In this document: positions 1 through 8,296 of the stretch, one piece after another | Layout: every line of letters starts with the position of its first letter | Numbering within the stretch: position 1 is the first letter of the stretch | Origin: Alkalicoccus halolimnae | GTDB lineage: Bacteria; Bacillota; Bacilli; Bacillales; Salisediminibacteriaceae | Reading direction: 5' to 3' | Assembly (NCBI RefSeq): GCF_008014775.2 | Contig: NZ_CP144914.1 | Span: 2,542,001-2,606,000 of the forward strand | DNA length: 64,000 nt | Notes under the pieces: generated by a model | What the model was told of the DNA's origin: nothing | The model's database searches: none | The model's input: the letters and a program-made list of their open reading frames with translations, nothing else | Position numbers and translations under genes: made by a program

Positions 1-740
1 CCCACGGACCGTTTCGCCACCGCAAGCAGCGTTTCCGCTTTCCGGTGGCCGGCGTGACGTTTCATCCCTGTTTTCCATCCGTGGATCACGTCCGCCACGT
101 CCAGCTCCCGCAGTTGTTTCGGCATGGGGAACAGCCGCAGGGTAGCGATGGCCCCTTTGCTTTGGAGATCCTGAAAGACCTCCCGGAGTTCCGGGAAGAC
201 AATATCGACCCAGCGGTGCAGCTGATTGATGGTCGCAACGCGCCGTTTCACGAGCACCTCCCGGTTGGCCATGAGCACCCGGAGCGAGTCGAACGTTTCC
301 GACGTGGGATGGATCTGGCTGTAATAGCCGTTTTTAACCATGTCGGCAATCACGAGGGCGTCTTTGGCATCGCTTTTGGACTGGGTATGATCCCGGTTTT
401 CTTTATTCTTTTTGACCAGGTGGGGATTAACGGTGACAACATCGATCTGCCGGCCCTTCAGCCAGGCGGTCAGGTTCAGCCAGTAATGGCCGGTCGGCTC
501 CATCCCGACGATTTCGGTCGTACAGCCGCTCGCTTCCTTCCACGCAGCGATCCTGTCGAGAAGCCGGGTAAACCCTTCCTCGTTGTTTTCAAAAGCCAAC
601 GGCTTACCAAAGGCGATGCCCCGGTAATTGACAGCACGTGCCACGTGGTGATGCTGGGCAATATCCACCCCGATAATCAGGTGGCTGGAAGAAATACGGG
701 CAATCCGTTGATTTTGTTGGTCCTGCATTTTAAACTTCAT
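1..740 (-). CDS. IS110-family transposase, N-terminal part (runs off window edge)
   Basis: The minus-strand frame opens at ATG 740 behind a GAGGAGGG ribosome site and stays open to base 1, giving about 246 residues with no stop, so the gene is cut by the window edge. The start of the protein carries the DEDD-type catalytic pattern of IS110 elements: GVDIAQHHH near residue 24, an EPTGHYW segment near residue 80 and KSDAKDALVIADM near residue 130. The family moves DNA using a RuvC-like fold and a bridge RNA made from the element ends. The C-terminal part with the conserved serine lies outside the window. The open frame on the opposite strand over the same bases is a shadow. Confidence 0.9.
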   Translation of the reverse strand, partial: MKFKMQDQQNQRIARISSSHLIIGVDIAQHHHVARAVNYRGIAFGKPLAFENNEEGFTRLLDRIAAWKEASGCTTEIVGMEPTGHYWLNLTAWLKGRQIDVVTVNPHLVKKNKENRDHTQSKSDAKDALVIADMVKNGYYSQIHPTSETFDSLRVLMANREVLVKRRVATINQLHRWVDIVFPELREVFQDLQSKGAIATLRLFPMPKQLRELDVADVIHGWKTGMKRHAGHRKAETLLAVAKRSV

Positions 741-830
741 AGTAAGGTCCCTCCTCAAGGTTTGGAATAGTAGAGTCGTGTCTCTATTCTTATCTTAGCG
801 AGGGGCCCCTGTTTTTTCAAAGTGGAAATT
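741..830. mobile_element. Presumed flank of the IS110 element
   Basis: These bases precede the transposase start and would include its promoter and the outer end of the element. IS110 elements usually have no clear terminal inverted repeats, and none is visible; a 10-bp palindrome AGGGGCCCCT lies at 801-810. The exact end cannot be set from this sequence alone. Confidence 0.35.
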
Positions 831-863
831 AACACTCTACAGGAATGCTTTAACGCAGCTATC

Positions 864-1142
864 TTAAAAGAAAACCATGATCGCCAGTATACCAAAAACA
901 ATTGGCAGGAGTACTCCGATTCCGCTGCAGATCATGCCTGCCAAAATCAGGCCGCGTCCTTTTTCCCGGCTCTCTTTTATCTCTCTTTTACCCACTATGC
1001 CGGTAAAGATCCCTGCAAGTGCAAGACCCAGTCCTACGACTGGCAGCAGGAAGAGAACAATCGAGAGAATGCCGAAGACAATCGAATAGATAGCTTTTAA
1101 GTTGGTTTGGTTCTGGGTGTGCGGTGTGGAGAGTGCTGCCAT
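864..1142 (-). CDS. DUF4190-like small membrane protein
   Basis: A 92-residue protein with two hydrophobic segments (about residues 17-45 and 64-92) separated by a short charged loop (KREIKESREKGRG). The layout matches small DUF4190-type membrane proteins, in which a Gly/Ile-rich helix pair surrounds a basic loop. Start ATG 1142 follows AGGTGA. The function of this family is unknown to me. It stands alone between the insertion element and a repeat fragment, so context does not help. The plus-strand frames over the same bases are shadows. Confidence 0.7.
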   Translation of the reverse strand: MAALSTPHTQNQTNLKAIYSIVFGILSIVLFLLPVVGLGLALAGIFTGIVGKREIKESREKGRGLILAGMICSGIGVLLPIVFGILAIMVFF

Positions 1143-1204
1143 TTCTTCACCTATTTTCTTAACAATTTCCGTTTTGCGGAACAGTGTTTATTGTAAGGAT
1201 GATG

Positions 1205-1275
1205 CCAGTTTTCTCTGCTGAAAACGAGCCCCTCGGATACCTTCCGACCGCCGGTAAGCGGAAGAAAATTAATCT
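1205..1275 (+). repeat. Interspersed repeat fragment
   Basis: The stretch with CTCTGCTGAAAACGAGCCCC followed by CCGCCGGTAAGCGGAAGAAAA resembles the ends of the repeats at 13848-13980 and 36275-36460. It is the only structure seen between 1143 and 1460. Confidence 0.45.
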
Positions 1276-1460
1276 CCTTCAAATCCATATATACTCATAC
1301 GAAAAAAGAAAACGATGTTTTCAATCAACGACGAGCATCCATTCAAACGGACCCTGATACTGTTTGTCATTTTAACAGAGTTTCCCGCAGGAGTCATGAA
1401 AAAATCCTATTGCGCTTCCTCCTCCTGTGGAACATTGATGAAAACGTTCTCCTTACGAAA

Positions 1461-1492
1461 AAGGCCTTCACGACTTACGTCATGAAGGCCCT
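1461..1492 (-). terminator. Hairpin terminator, CATGAC-core type
   Basis: A GGCCTTCACGAC arm pairs with GTCATGAAGGCC across a 4-base loop, and the minus strand then runs into TTTTTCG. It sits just past the stop of the minus-strand gene at 1502 and belongs to a set of similar hairpins in this window. Confidence 0.75.
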
Positions 1493-1501
1493 TCTTTTCA
1501 C

Positions 1502-1831
1502 CTACTGCTGATCGTCTTCGTTCAGCGTATCCATAAGAACAACGAACATCTCGTCCACGCGCTGAACGAGCGCGGCTTCCTGAGTATCGGCAGGCTCGAA
1601 TTTCTTTAATTCTTCACACGTCTCCAGGAACGTTTCGATATCTTTTGTTCCAATCTGGGCAATGGCCGTATAGGAGAGCAGTTTAATGTTCGGCTTCGTT
1701 TCCGAATGGAGCATTGGAACAAGAGGCTCCAGAAGTTGTTTTGCTTTGGCGTAATCTTTATTATGAACAGCTTCGTATCCATTGAGGACCCGCTGTGCCA
1801 TTTTATTCATTGCTTCCTTATTTTGTGACAA
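1502..1831 (-). CDS. Conserved hypothetical helical protein
   Basis: A 109-residue soluble protein. Residues 8-100 look entirely helical, with the pattern YEAVHNKDYAKAKQLLEPLVPML that suggests one or two TPR-like helical pairs, and an acidic tail ending NEDDQQ. No signal peptide or membrane segment is visible. It follows the DinB-like gene by 21 bases on the same strand and is closed by a terminator, so it is the last gene of that transcript. I do not recognise the family. Confidence 0.65.
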   Translation of the reverse strand: MSQNKEAMNKMAQRVLNGYEAVHNKDYAKAKQLLEPLVPMLHSETKPNIKLLSYTAIAQIGTKDIETFLETCEELKKFEPADTQEAALVQRVDEMFVVLMDTLNEDDQQ

Positions 1832-1852
1832 ACTTCCACTTCCTTTCCAAAA

Positions 1853-2404
1853 TTACAAAGAGAGATAAGGAGTATTAAAATGATCCCATTTCTCACGCTG
1901 GCCGTTTATCCACGTTCTCAGCATATTCATCTGGCCGAGATGGTAGCTTTCATGATGCAGCAGGTGATAGAGCACCCATTCCGGAGAATACATTTCTTCA
2001 CCGTCAGAACCGACTATCGTCAGGTCCGCACGGCGGAATTCCTGATCTGACAGAGCATAAAAGAACTCCCGGGTCTGCATACGGGCTTCTCCGAGACGCG
2101 AGAGGAGATAGCTTTTTTCCAAATGATCCGGGCAGGTAATAACCTGCTTTTCCTGAAAATAAAACCGATCCCGGTCCTCTTTACTCATCCCGTTCGAGCG
2201 GAGGACCATATTGTTCCACCACCATTCAATCTGAGCAAGGTGCAGGGCATAGCCGGCTATCGTAGGGAAATCATGTACCTTATGGTGAAAATCCTCTTCA
2301 TCCAGTTCGGCAATAAGCTCAAGCAGTTTTTCCCTCGTCTGAATCACGCCGCCTAATAAATGCATGGATTCTCTTGCTGATACAGGTGCCAGTGTATATT
2401 TCAT
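1853..2404 (-). CDS. DinB-like protein (four-helix metal-binding fold)
   Basis: A 183-residue protein with the spacing of the DinB/YfiT-like superfamily: a helical start (MHLLGGVIQTREKLLELIAELDEEDF), a TIAGYALHLAQIEWWW segment with a candidate metal-binding His near residue 56, and a C-terminal YHLLHHESYHLGQMNMLRTW segment carrying the other His ligands. Family members are bacillithiol-dependent transferases or damage-inducible proteins of unknown substrate. Its start overlaps the end of the upstream BMP-like gene by 4 bases (ATGA), so the two are translationally coupled. Confidence 0.85.
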   Translation of the reverse strand: MKYTLAPVSARESMHLLGGVIQTREKLLELIAELDEEDFHHKVHDFPTIAGYALHLAQIEWWWNNMVLRSNGMSKEDRDRFYFQEKQVITCPDHLEKSYLLSRLGEARMQTREFFYALSDQEFRRADLTIVGSDGEEMYSPEWVLYHLLHHESYHLGQMNMLRTWINGQREKWDHFNTPYLSL

Positions 2405-3375
2405 GATACGCCCTCCTCCTGCTCCTGCTCAAATGGCAGAAGACCGGTCTCTTTGTAGTATTCCACTGCTTCTGTGACACGCCGGACGGCTTCTTCGTCC
2501 ATTTCCGGACTGAATGGAGCAAGGGAAATCAGTTCGTCCTCAAAATCATAGACGTGATTGCCCGACTCAAGATCACCCTGAACGTAGGCTTCTGCAACCT
2601 GAATGTAAAGCTCCTCTACGTGCTGAATCGTACTCGTGAGCACTGTGCTTTCCTCTTTAAAGTCTTCGTTTAAATAACCGACCGTAAAAATATTCTGCTC
2701 CCGGGCTTTTTCAATAATACCCTCGTGGAACCCGTCCCCTGCCGGATAGACGATATCACTTCCACCGGCTGTTACTTCATCGAACAAGAGCTGCGCCTCT
2801 TCATCGTCCACCCAGCTTCCCGTAAAACGAAGTGCCGCTTCCGCTCCGTGAGCAGCCGCACCTTCGGCAAACCCTCTCACTTCAGGCTGGTATGGATAGG
2901 CAGCGATGGACGCAACGCTGCCGGTTTCCGACTGCTCTGCGGCAATCATTCCTGCGAAGTAGCCCATCGCATAGCCGTCAAACTGAACGCTCGTAATATT
3001 GGATCCTGAAACATGCTCGTTAAAGGCAACAAAATGGATGTGCTCATAATCATCCTTTATGTTCATAAATATATCTGCGTAGACGGCGCCATGGCCAAAG
3101 AGAAGCGTCACTCCCTCCTCTTCCAGTGTTTCCACCGCCTCTTCTGCTTCTGAAAACGAATCGATATGTTCTTTCACATGCACGTCTGCATTTAATTGCT
3201 CCTGCAGCTGCATTACCCCATTATAGCCCTGCTGATTCCATTCCTGATCTTCGACTCCATAAGTCATCAGCATGCCGACCGCCGGCTCTTCCTCCTGCTG
3301 GCCTGAGCATCCGTTTATTAATGCGAGGAAAGGAATTAGAGCATATTTCCACACTCTCCTGGTCACTCCCGCCAT
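2401..3375 (-). CDS. BMP-family substrate-binding lipoprotein, Med-like
   Basis: A 324-residue lipoprotein: a basic start and hydrophobic run end in the lipobox LINGC (Cys23). The rest follows the BMP/PnrA-like periplasmic-binding fold, with VGMLMTYGVEDQEWNQQGYNG, FGHGAVYADIF and GFAEGAAAHGAEAALRFTGSWVDDEEAQLLFDEV. BMP proteins usually bind nucleosides; B. subtilis Med has the same fold and influences competence. No ABC permease or ATPase lies nearby, which favours a Med-like regulatory or orphan binding protein over a dedicated importer. It overlaps the downstream DinB-like gene by 4 bases. Confidence 0.8.
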   Translation of the reverse strand: MAGVTRRVWKYALIPFLALINGCSGQQEEEPAVGMLMTYGVEDQEWNQQGYNGVMQLQEQLNADVHVKEHIDSFSEAEEAVETLEEEGVTLLFGHGAVYADIFMNIKDDYEHIHFVAFNEHVSGSNITSVQFDGYAMGYFAGMIAAEQSETGSVASIAAYPYQPEVRGFAEGAAAHGAEAALRFTGSWVDDEEAQLLFDEVTAGGSDIVYPAGDGFHEGIIEKAREQNIFTVGYLNEDFKEESTVLTSTIQHVEELYIQVAEAYVQGDLESGNHVYDFEDELISLAPFSPEMDEEAVRRVTEAVEYYKETGLLPFEQEQEEGVS

Positions 3376-3452
3376 CTCCTTCTTTCCTAAATAGGTCCTC
3401 TTCTACCTTTCGACGCTCAGGTGAAATTCCCTACTTCTGTTACATTACATTT

Positions 3453-3623
3453 TTATGACGAACTTCGTTTCTGCATTTCAAAATAGCTCCATTCAAGAAG
3501 TGCTCCGCCTCCGAGAGCAGCTATCACAGCTACTTCAGTCGGGACATCCGTCCCTATATCCAGGAGAAAATACAGAATTAAAGCGGTAATGGAAAAGATG
3601 GCCACTCCAATTGCCAGTTTCAT
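3453..3623 (-). CDS. Small membrane protein, 56 aa
   Basis: This short frame begins at ATG 3623 behind a GGGAGTG ribosome site and ends at TAA 3453-3455. The translation starts MKLAIGVAIFSITALILYFL, has a second hydrophobic stretch around residues 30-46 and ends basic and polar (EMQKRSSS). It lies 14 bases beyond the YneR-like gene in the same direction, so it is probably the last gene of the molybdenum cofactor operon. No family is recognised. Confidence 0.65.
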   Translation of the reverse strand: MKLAIGVAIFSITALILYFLLDIGTDVPTEVAVIAALGGGALLEWSYFEMQKRSSS

Positions 3624-3637
3624 CGATTCACTCCCTT

Positions 3638-3934
3638 TTACCCGCGGCTGCCGTGGACATAAGTTATTTCTTCTTTCTCCTCATCATACACGACGTGCAT
3701 ATCAGCTCCATCTAAATACCAGGCATCCTTTTCTTCTATATAAAAACGGACTCCGTTTTCCTTCGTTTCGCATACCGGTTCTTCCGCTTCTTTCTGAGCG
3801 ATACCGAGAGAAAATCCCGACTGAAAATTACCACAGCCTCCGTAGCGGACGAAAAACTGGATTTCCTCACCTCCGCTGAGATTCATTTCCTCTTCAAACC
3901 AGCGGCCTGCTTCTGTTTCTATGTGAAGTTTCAT
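3638..3934 (-). CDS. HesB/YneR-like protein
   Basis: A 98-residue protein starting at ATG 3934. The longer open frame upstream overlaps moaD and is not used. The segment EEIQFFVRYGGCGNFQSGFSLGIAQ is close to what I recall of B. subtilis YneR, a small member of the HesB/IscA superfamily. It has one cysteine in this motif and one later (PVC), not the three-cysteine set of true A-type iron-sulfur carriers, so iron-sulfur delivery should not be assumed. It follows moaD by 17 bases in the Moco operon. Confidence 0.8.
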   Translation of the reverse strand: MKLHIETEAGRWFEEEMNLSGGEEIQFFVRYGGCGNFQSGFSLGIAQKEAEEPVCETKENGVRFYIEEKDAWYLDGADMHVVYDEEKEEITYVHGSRG

Positions 3935-3951
3935 TGCTGTCGCCTGCCTTT

Positions 3952-4188
3952 CTAACCTCCGGACACAGGCGGAATAAACGCGACCGTATCTCCAGCCTGG
4001 ACCGGATCCTCTTCTCCTGCAAATTCTTCGTTCACCGCTACAGGAACCACTCCCGCCTGAACAAGCTGCGGATAGACTTCCTGTACATGCTTCCGGACTT
4101 CTTCTACCGTAACAGTCTCTCTGTCCCATGTCATTTCTGACGTTCCGGCTGCTTCCTGCATGCCTGCGAAAAATAATACTTTAATCAC
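3952..4188 (-). CDS. moaD: Molybdopterin synthase sulfur-carrier subunit MoaD
   Basis: A 78-residue ubiquitin-like protein ending in the diagnostic Gly-Gly (FIPPVSGG). The C-terminal thiocarboxylate formed on this GG donates sulfur to precursor Z in molybdopterin synthesis, inside the MoaE-MoaD heterotetramer. Other family marks are MIKVLFFAGMQEAAG at the start and VAVNEEFAGEEDPVQAGDTVAFIPP at the end. It overlaps moaE by 4 bases (ATGA), matching the equal need for both subunits. Confidence 0.95.
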   Translation of the reverse strand: MIKVLFFAGMQEAAGTSEMTWDRETVTVEEVRKHVQEVYPQLVQAGVVPVAVNEEFAGEEDPVQAGDTVAFIPPVSGG

Positions 4189-4655
4189 TGCTCTTCCTCC
4201 TTTTTTACTTTATCTGCATAGGAAACCTTCTCCAGCTGATCTCCTATCCACTCGGAACCATCGTCCCAGTGTTCTTTTTTCCATATCGGCACGATCTCTT
4301 TTATTCTTTCAATCGCGCAGCGGCTGCCCTGATAAGATTCATCGCGGTGCGGGGAAGAAACGGCAATAACGACTGCAATATCGGAAATGTCCAGCCGGCC
4401 GATCCGATGGGCAATCGCGACCCGGGAGCCTTCATAATGCTCTTCGATTTCCGCGCCTATCTGAGCAAGCTTTTTTTCCGCCATCGGCACATACGCTTCA
4501 TAGGTTAATGAAAGCGTGCGTTTTCCCTTCGTTAATTCACGGACGGTTCCGATAAACGTATTTATGGCACCAGCTTCCGGACGGATCACGTGCTCAATCC
4601 ATTCTGCCGGATCAAGCACGTCTGTCGTCACGATATAATTTCGCTTTTTTTCCAT
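4185..4655 (-). CDS. moaE: Molybdopterin synthase catalytic subunit MoaE
   Basis: A 156-residue protein beginning MEKKRNYIVTTDVLDP at ATG 4655, chosen because AGGAGAGATAGT precedes it; a further upstream ATG at 4700 lies inside mobB and lacks a ribosome site. Conserved parts are GAINTFIGTVRELTKG, LTYEAYVPMAEKKL, RIGRLDISDIAVVIAVSSPHR and VPIWKKEHWDDGSEWIG, which holds the catalytic lysines. It inserts the dithiolene sulfurs into precursor Z with MoaD. The start lies 28 bases inside the end of mobB. Confidence 0.95.
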   Translation of the reverse strand: MEKKRNYIVTTDVLDPAEWIEHVIRPEAGAINTFIGTVRELTKGKRTLSLTYEAYVPMAEKKLAQIGAEIEEHYEGSRVAIAHRIGRLDISDIAVVIAVSSPHRDESYQGSRCAIERIKEIVPIWKKEHWDDGSEWIGDQLEKVSYADKVKKEEEQ

Positions 4656-5116
4656 ACTATCTCTCCTAACGTGTCCATTTCTTTCTCCAGTGTCTCCCAC
4701 GAAAAGTCTGCCCCGGTGGCGGACGGGCCGACGGCAGCACAGACGTTATTCAATCCACTGATTTGTTTATTTTTATCGAACACGATAATTTTCGGAAATT
4801 TTTCCTGCTTGAATCCTTCGATCAGCAGCAGCTCTGTTTCCAGAACGAGGTGAAGCCGGAGCATTTTAACCATCGAAAGACTGTCATCAACGTTCAGCTG
4901 AGACTCTCCTGCTCCGGTAAGAAGCGAAGACCGGGCTCCGGCGCGGCGGTGCTTCGCTGTATCGGTATTTCCCTGATCGAGTCCGAGCTTTTCCTGTTTG
5001 CCGTGATGCTTGATCGTTCCGCAGACGACTCCTTTTTTCTGAAAATAAGTGAGCAGCTTTTCTGTAAGCACCGTTTTCCCGGAATCAGACCAGCCGACAA
5101 TCTGCATTACTCTCAC
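4628..5116 (-). CDS. mobB: Molybdopterin-guanine dinucleotide biosynthesis adaptor MobB
   Basis: A 162-residue P-loop GTPase. The Walker A motif GWSDSGKT lies at residues 8-15 and is followed by VCGTIKHHGKQEKLGLDQGNTDTAKHRRAGA, the typical MobB histidine-containing block, and ELLLIEGFKQEKFPKIIVF. MobB helps MobA attach GMP to Moco. The GTG at 5116 follows AAAGGA with 10 bases spacing; an in-frame ATG at 5107 is a second choice. It overlaps moeA by 4 bases. mobA is not in the window. Confidence 0.9.
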   Translation of the reverse strand: MRVMQIVGWSDSGKTVLTEKLLTYFQKKGVVCGTIKHHGKQEKLGLDQGNTDTAKHRRAGARSSLLTGAGESQLNVDDSLSMVKMLRLHLVLETELLLIEGFKQEKFPKIIVFDKNKQISGLNNVCAAVGPSATGADFSWETLEKEMDTLGEIVWKKSEIIS

Positions 5117-6393
5117 GTTCTGCGTTCCTTTACCGGTTCGTAGAAAGCGGAACCGCCGTCCCCGCGCAGTAAAAAGACATCGACTTCATCGCCTGCTTCA
5201 AAGCCGCGGGTTCCTCCTGGAAGGACGATAAGCGCATTCGATAAGGCTAGCGACGTGACGACCTGTGATTTGTCGAGACCCGCTGGAATGACGGTGTGGC
5301 TTCCGTTTTCAAAAGAGGCATGCCCCCGGACAAAGCGGGTAAAAGGATTCGGTTTCGGGAAGCTTTTCCCGAGTACGGCTTTCGTCTGTTTTAAATAAGG
5401 CTTCCCGGCCCCCATTGCCTTTTTCACCCAAGGTGCCGCAAACAGTTCAAATCCGACAAAGCACGCAGACGGATTGCCGGACAGTCCGAAAAGCGGTTTT
5501 TCGTCTTTAAAGGCCACTGTCGTCACGCTTCCCGGGCGCATCGCGACTTTGTTAAATAAGACTTCGGCTCCGAGCTTTTCATAGATGGCCGGCAGAAAGT
5601 CGAAGTCCCCGACGGAAACCCCTCCTGTCGTAATCAGCGCATCCACTTCCCCGAGAACATCCGTTACCTGTTCGTAGCAGTGGTCAAAATCGTCGGGGAG
5701 CTGTCCGAAATATTTCGGCTCGGCCCCTGCTTCCTTCAGCTGCTCGACGACCATTGGAGCATTGCTGTTGCGGATTTTTCCCGGTTCGAGCTTATCGCCT
5801 GGTTCAAGCAGCTCTGTGCCGGTCGCAAAGACCCCCACGCGCGGCTTTTTCGCCACGGTCACCTTCGCATAGCCGAAAGTAGCAAGTGCCGCTGTAATGC
5901 CTGCATGAATCCGCTGTCCGGATGCAAGGACTTCGTCTCCTTTTAGCATTTCTTCTCCCTTTTTCACAACATTATCGTCTGACGCAAAGGAGCGGCTGAT
6001 CGTCATCGACGATCCATCTTCAGCTTCCTTTGTCAGCTCAAACATGACGATAGCATCTGTCCCCTCCGGCATAATCGTTCCGGTCATGACGCGGACAGCT
6101 TCTCCCGGACCAGGTACTTTACCGGCAATGTGGCCTGCCCCGACAGTCTCAATGACGCGCAGCGTGACCGGATGCTCCCGCGAAGCATCTGTCGTGTCCG
6201 ACGAGCGGACCGCAAATCCGTCGAACGGAGAGCGGTCAAACGGAGGAACCGCTTCGTCTGCGATTACCGGTTCTGCCAGCCAGCGTCCGCCCGCTTCCTC
6301 AAGCGGAATTTTTTCTATGCCTGATGTATGTAGCCGTGTCATCACACGGTTCACTGCTTCTAATACGTGAATCGGCTTCCTTTTTTCTACCAT
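5113..6393 (-). CDS. moeA: Molybdopterin molybdenumtransferase MoeA
   Basis: A 426-residue cytosolic enzyme that inserts molybdate into adenylylated molybdopterin. Landmarks are PPFDRSPFDGFAVRSSD near residue 51, PGEAVRVMTGTIMPEGTDAIVMFE near 97-120, VGVFATGTELLEPGDKLEPGKIRNSN near 185, ALITTGGVSVGDFDF near 253 and FGLSGNPSACFVGFELF near 300. The length matches the family. It opens the operon moeA-mobB-moaE-moaD-yneR-like-small membrane protein, with a GAGGAGG ribosome site before ATG 6393. moaA, moaB and moaC must be elsewhere. Confidence 0.95.
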   Translation of the reverse strand: MVEKRKPIHVLEAVNRVMTRLHTSGIEKIPLEEAGGRWLAEPVIADEAVPPFDRSPFDGFAVRSSDTTDASREHPVTLRVIETVGAGHIAGKVPGPGEAVRVMTGTIMPEGTDAIVMFELTKEAEDGSSMTISRSFASDDNVVKKGEEMLKGDEVLASGQRIHAGITAALATFGYAKVTVAKKPRVGVFATGTELLEPGDKLEPGKIRNSNAPMVVEQLKEAGAEPKYFGQLPDDFDHCYEQVTDVLGEVDALITTGGVSVGDFDFLPAIYEKLGAEVLFNKVAMRPGSVTTVAFKDEKPLFGLSGNPSACFVGFELFAAPWVKKAMGAGKPYLKQTKAVLGKSFPKPNPFTRFVRGHASFENGSHTVIPAGLDKSQVVTSLALSNALIVLPGGTRGFEAGDEVDVFLLRGDGGSAFYEPVKERRT

Positions 6394-6500
6394 AGTTATC
6401 GGCCTCCTCTTCTTCTATTTTAGCAAAGTATCCGGCATTTGCGTGCATAAGACGTCAAAGAAGCTCCGCCTGATGCGAAGCTCCGGTTTCTTCGTGTCAT

Positions 6501-6713
6501 TTACAGTGCTTTTTCTTCAGGAATGTCCGTTTTATCAATTGCTTCCAGCATAGCAAGATCTTCCAGTGCGGAACTCATCAGAAGATGGGTACGCACCAGT
6601 CCGTTCCGGTTGTGAAGTTCAATCCAGTAAGGTTCATCCAGGCTTTCCCGGATCTCCCACCCTGCTTTTAATTCGAGGCCCAATTTTTGAAGATGATTGA
6701 CAAGTCCTGTCAT
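6501..6713 (-). CDS. Hypothetical protein, 70 aa
   Basis: A 70-residue soluble protein starting MTGLVNHLQKLGLELK at ATG 6713, which has an excellent GGGAGGAA ribosome site. An upstream extension to 6881 is open but lacks a site. The middle (YWIELHNRNGLVRTHLLMSSALEDLAML) looks alpha/beta. No family is recognised. It stands upstream of moeA on the same strand with about 107 bases between, so it may share a transcript or have its own. Confidence 0.6.
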   Translation of the reverse strand: MTGLVNHLQKLGLELKAGWEIRESLDEPYWIELHNRNGLVRTHLLMSSALEDLAMLEAIDKTDIPEEKAL

Positions 6714-7041
6714 AGCCCATTCCTCCCTTTTGAAAGACATACAGAATAATGCCTTTTCTGTTTTACACTGACGCTGTGCCTGTCCAGCATTTTGTACCTC
6801 CACCTGAAAATACCGAAGCAGAAAGTCTTCCGCAGGATATCGGAGGGGTCCAGTCTCCTCCTGCCGGAAGCTTCTGAGCATTCTTTTCAGGATGGGAAAT
6901 ACACTATTTTGTACTCTTTATCCCTTTTCCCCTTCTCAGCATAATTCAGCTGTTAACTTTCTCTATTTTTGTGTAAAAAAGCGCAGTAAATAAACTGCCG
7001 GAAAGATTCTTACGCGTCCAGTTCTGTAGTGCAAAATTAAA

Positions 7042-7109
7042 GGCTGTCTTGAAAATAAAGGTGATAAGTGATAAATGGACGCTTTCGTTTCCATGGAGAC
7101 ACTTTCCGG
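7042..7109 (+). repeat. Interspersed repeat, A-unit fragment
   Basis: GGCTGTCTTGAAAATAAAG, then GATAAATGGACGCTTTCGTTTCCATGG and ACACTTTCCGG: the end of the A unit that recurs at 25991, 35356, 39221 and, inverted, at 13711, 45230 and 63640. It explains the open frame on the minus strand at 6963-7199, which I do not consider a gene. The rest of the 672-base gap from 6714 holds only the promoter noted at 7305. Confidence 0.8.
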
Positions 7110-7304
7110 TTTACGATCACGGACGGTAAATTCTGCACAAAAGCAATTTATCACAATCAGAACGTGAACTATTACCTTCGCAGGGTGAAGCATGAACACA
7201 ACGGTTTAAAGGGGTGCCAGCAGACTATGTGAACGAAACCCCCGCTTGATTTCAAGTGTTAAAGAGTGTTCATAGAAATGAAATCACTACAAAAGGGAAT
7301 TTAA

Positions 7305-7332
7305 TTCCAAATGTCAAAACCTATGATACAAT
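7305..7332 (+). promoter_or_regulatory. Extended -10 sigma-A promoter
   Basis: TTCCAA and TACAAT are 16 bases apart, with TG one base upstream of the -10 hexamer (ATGATACAAT). A closely similar block lies at 34626-34653, also upstream of a plus-strand membrane protein gene. The start of transcription would be about 7339, ahead of the gene at 7386. Confidence 0.55.
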
Positions 7333-7385
7333 AAGATTATCAAAATTCAGGAAATAATGCACTTTCTTATAAGGGAAGAAAAAAT

Positions 7386-7568
7386 TTGAAAAATAATTAT
7401 ACAGCAGCGTTCCTATTGTTGTTTGCAGCCTCTATTCTTGGAGGGTTCGCTCTGAACGGTGCAGTTGAATATTCAACTGCTATAGGTTTCGGTTTAGGGA
7501 TAGTCTTTTTACTGCTTGCTGCATTTCTTGCCGGTAAAAACAAAACACCGCACAGCCAAAGTGAATGA
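7386..7568 (+). CDS. Small two-helix membrane protein, 60 aa
   Basis: A 60-residue protein with two hydrophobic helices (about residues 6-25 and 31-50) and a basic/polar tail (AGKNKTPHSQSE). The start is TTG 7386 behind AAGGGAAGA; no ATG is available in frame. It opens a short run of plus-strand accessory genes inside an otherwise minus-strand area. No known family is recognised. Confidence 0.55.
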   Translation: MKNNYTAAFLLLFAASILGGFALNGAVEYSTAIGFGLGIVFLLLAAFLAGKNKTPHSQSE

Positions 7569-7750
7569 TGTTACTGATACATTGAGCTGACTGGTTATAA
7601 AGGCAGCGTTTCGATACTTTTCACCTGCAATAAATATTAACAGTTTCGGTTACAAGATTAATTACCGTCTATTGGGCGGAGAAACCGAAGAGAATGCAGC
7701 ATACTTTATAAATGAATTTGATAGGAAAAGCAGAAAAATCAAGGGGGTTA

Positions 7751-8296
7751 ATGATGAGTTCAATTAAGTTTTTCTGTATCCTTTTTGCCTCAGTTTCTTT
7801 TGTAGCTGGTTGTTCCCAGGATCAATCATTTGAAGCGTTTTTTCACAACGAAATGGAAAGTCATGAGGACAGAGATGATCGTCCTTATTCACTCGTATAT
7901 CATGAATTGGATATCGTTTACGAACATGATGCTCTTGCAATATTTGAAGAAACGAACCCTAACGGGGAACAAATATTTCTCGCATACTTTGAAAAGGAGA
8001 ACGGTTTTTGGAACTGGCGGCATACGACGGGAGCGGAATGGGGAGACCCCGTGAATTGGTCAGTGGCATCAGATTTCCCATACGTTTATGCCGGGGGCAC
8101 CTTGGATGAGATGATTTCCGAAATACATGTAGGAGACGAAAAAGCCGAAATTATCAAGGTTGAAGATGAAAAAAGGTTTTGGTTCAGTGTTCAGAATCAA
8201 GAAGATTTAGATGTGAAGTTTGTTATGGAAGATGGGACGGAAGAGCATGTGGAATGGCTTGACATTGACTCACTGGAACGAGAGAACGAATCGTAA
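7751..8296 (+). CDS. Lipoprotein of unknown function
   Basis: A 181-residue lipoprotein. Start ATG 7751 (MMSSIKFF) follows GGGGG; the next codon is also ATG. The signal ends in VAGC, with the mature part starting CSQDQSF. The body is rich in acidic and aromatic residues (HTTGAEWGDPVNWSV; KRFWFSVQNQEDLDVKFVMEDGTEEHVEWLDIDSL) and looks like a small beta-rich domain. I do not recognise it. The region is AT-richer than the surrounding operons. Confidence 0.65.
   Translation: MMSSIKFFCILFASVSFVAGCSQDQSFEAFFHNEMESHEDRDDRPYSLVYHELDIVYEHDALAIFEETNPNGEQIFLAYFEKENGFWNWRHTTGAEWGDPVNWSVASDFPYVYAGGTLDEMISEIHVGDEKAEIIKVEDEKRFWFSVQNQEDLDVKFVMEDGTEEHVEWLDIDSLERENES

Noticed and set aside
45..770. 241-aa plus-strand open frame
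   Set aside because: It is the shadow of the IS110-type transposase on the minus strand, which has the catalytic motifs and a ribosome site.
6963..7199. 78-aa minus-strand open frame
   Set aside because: It crosses an A-unit repeat fragment and has no ribosome site.
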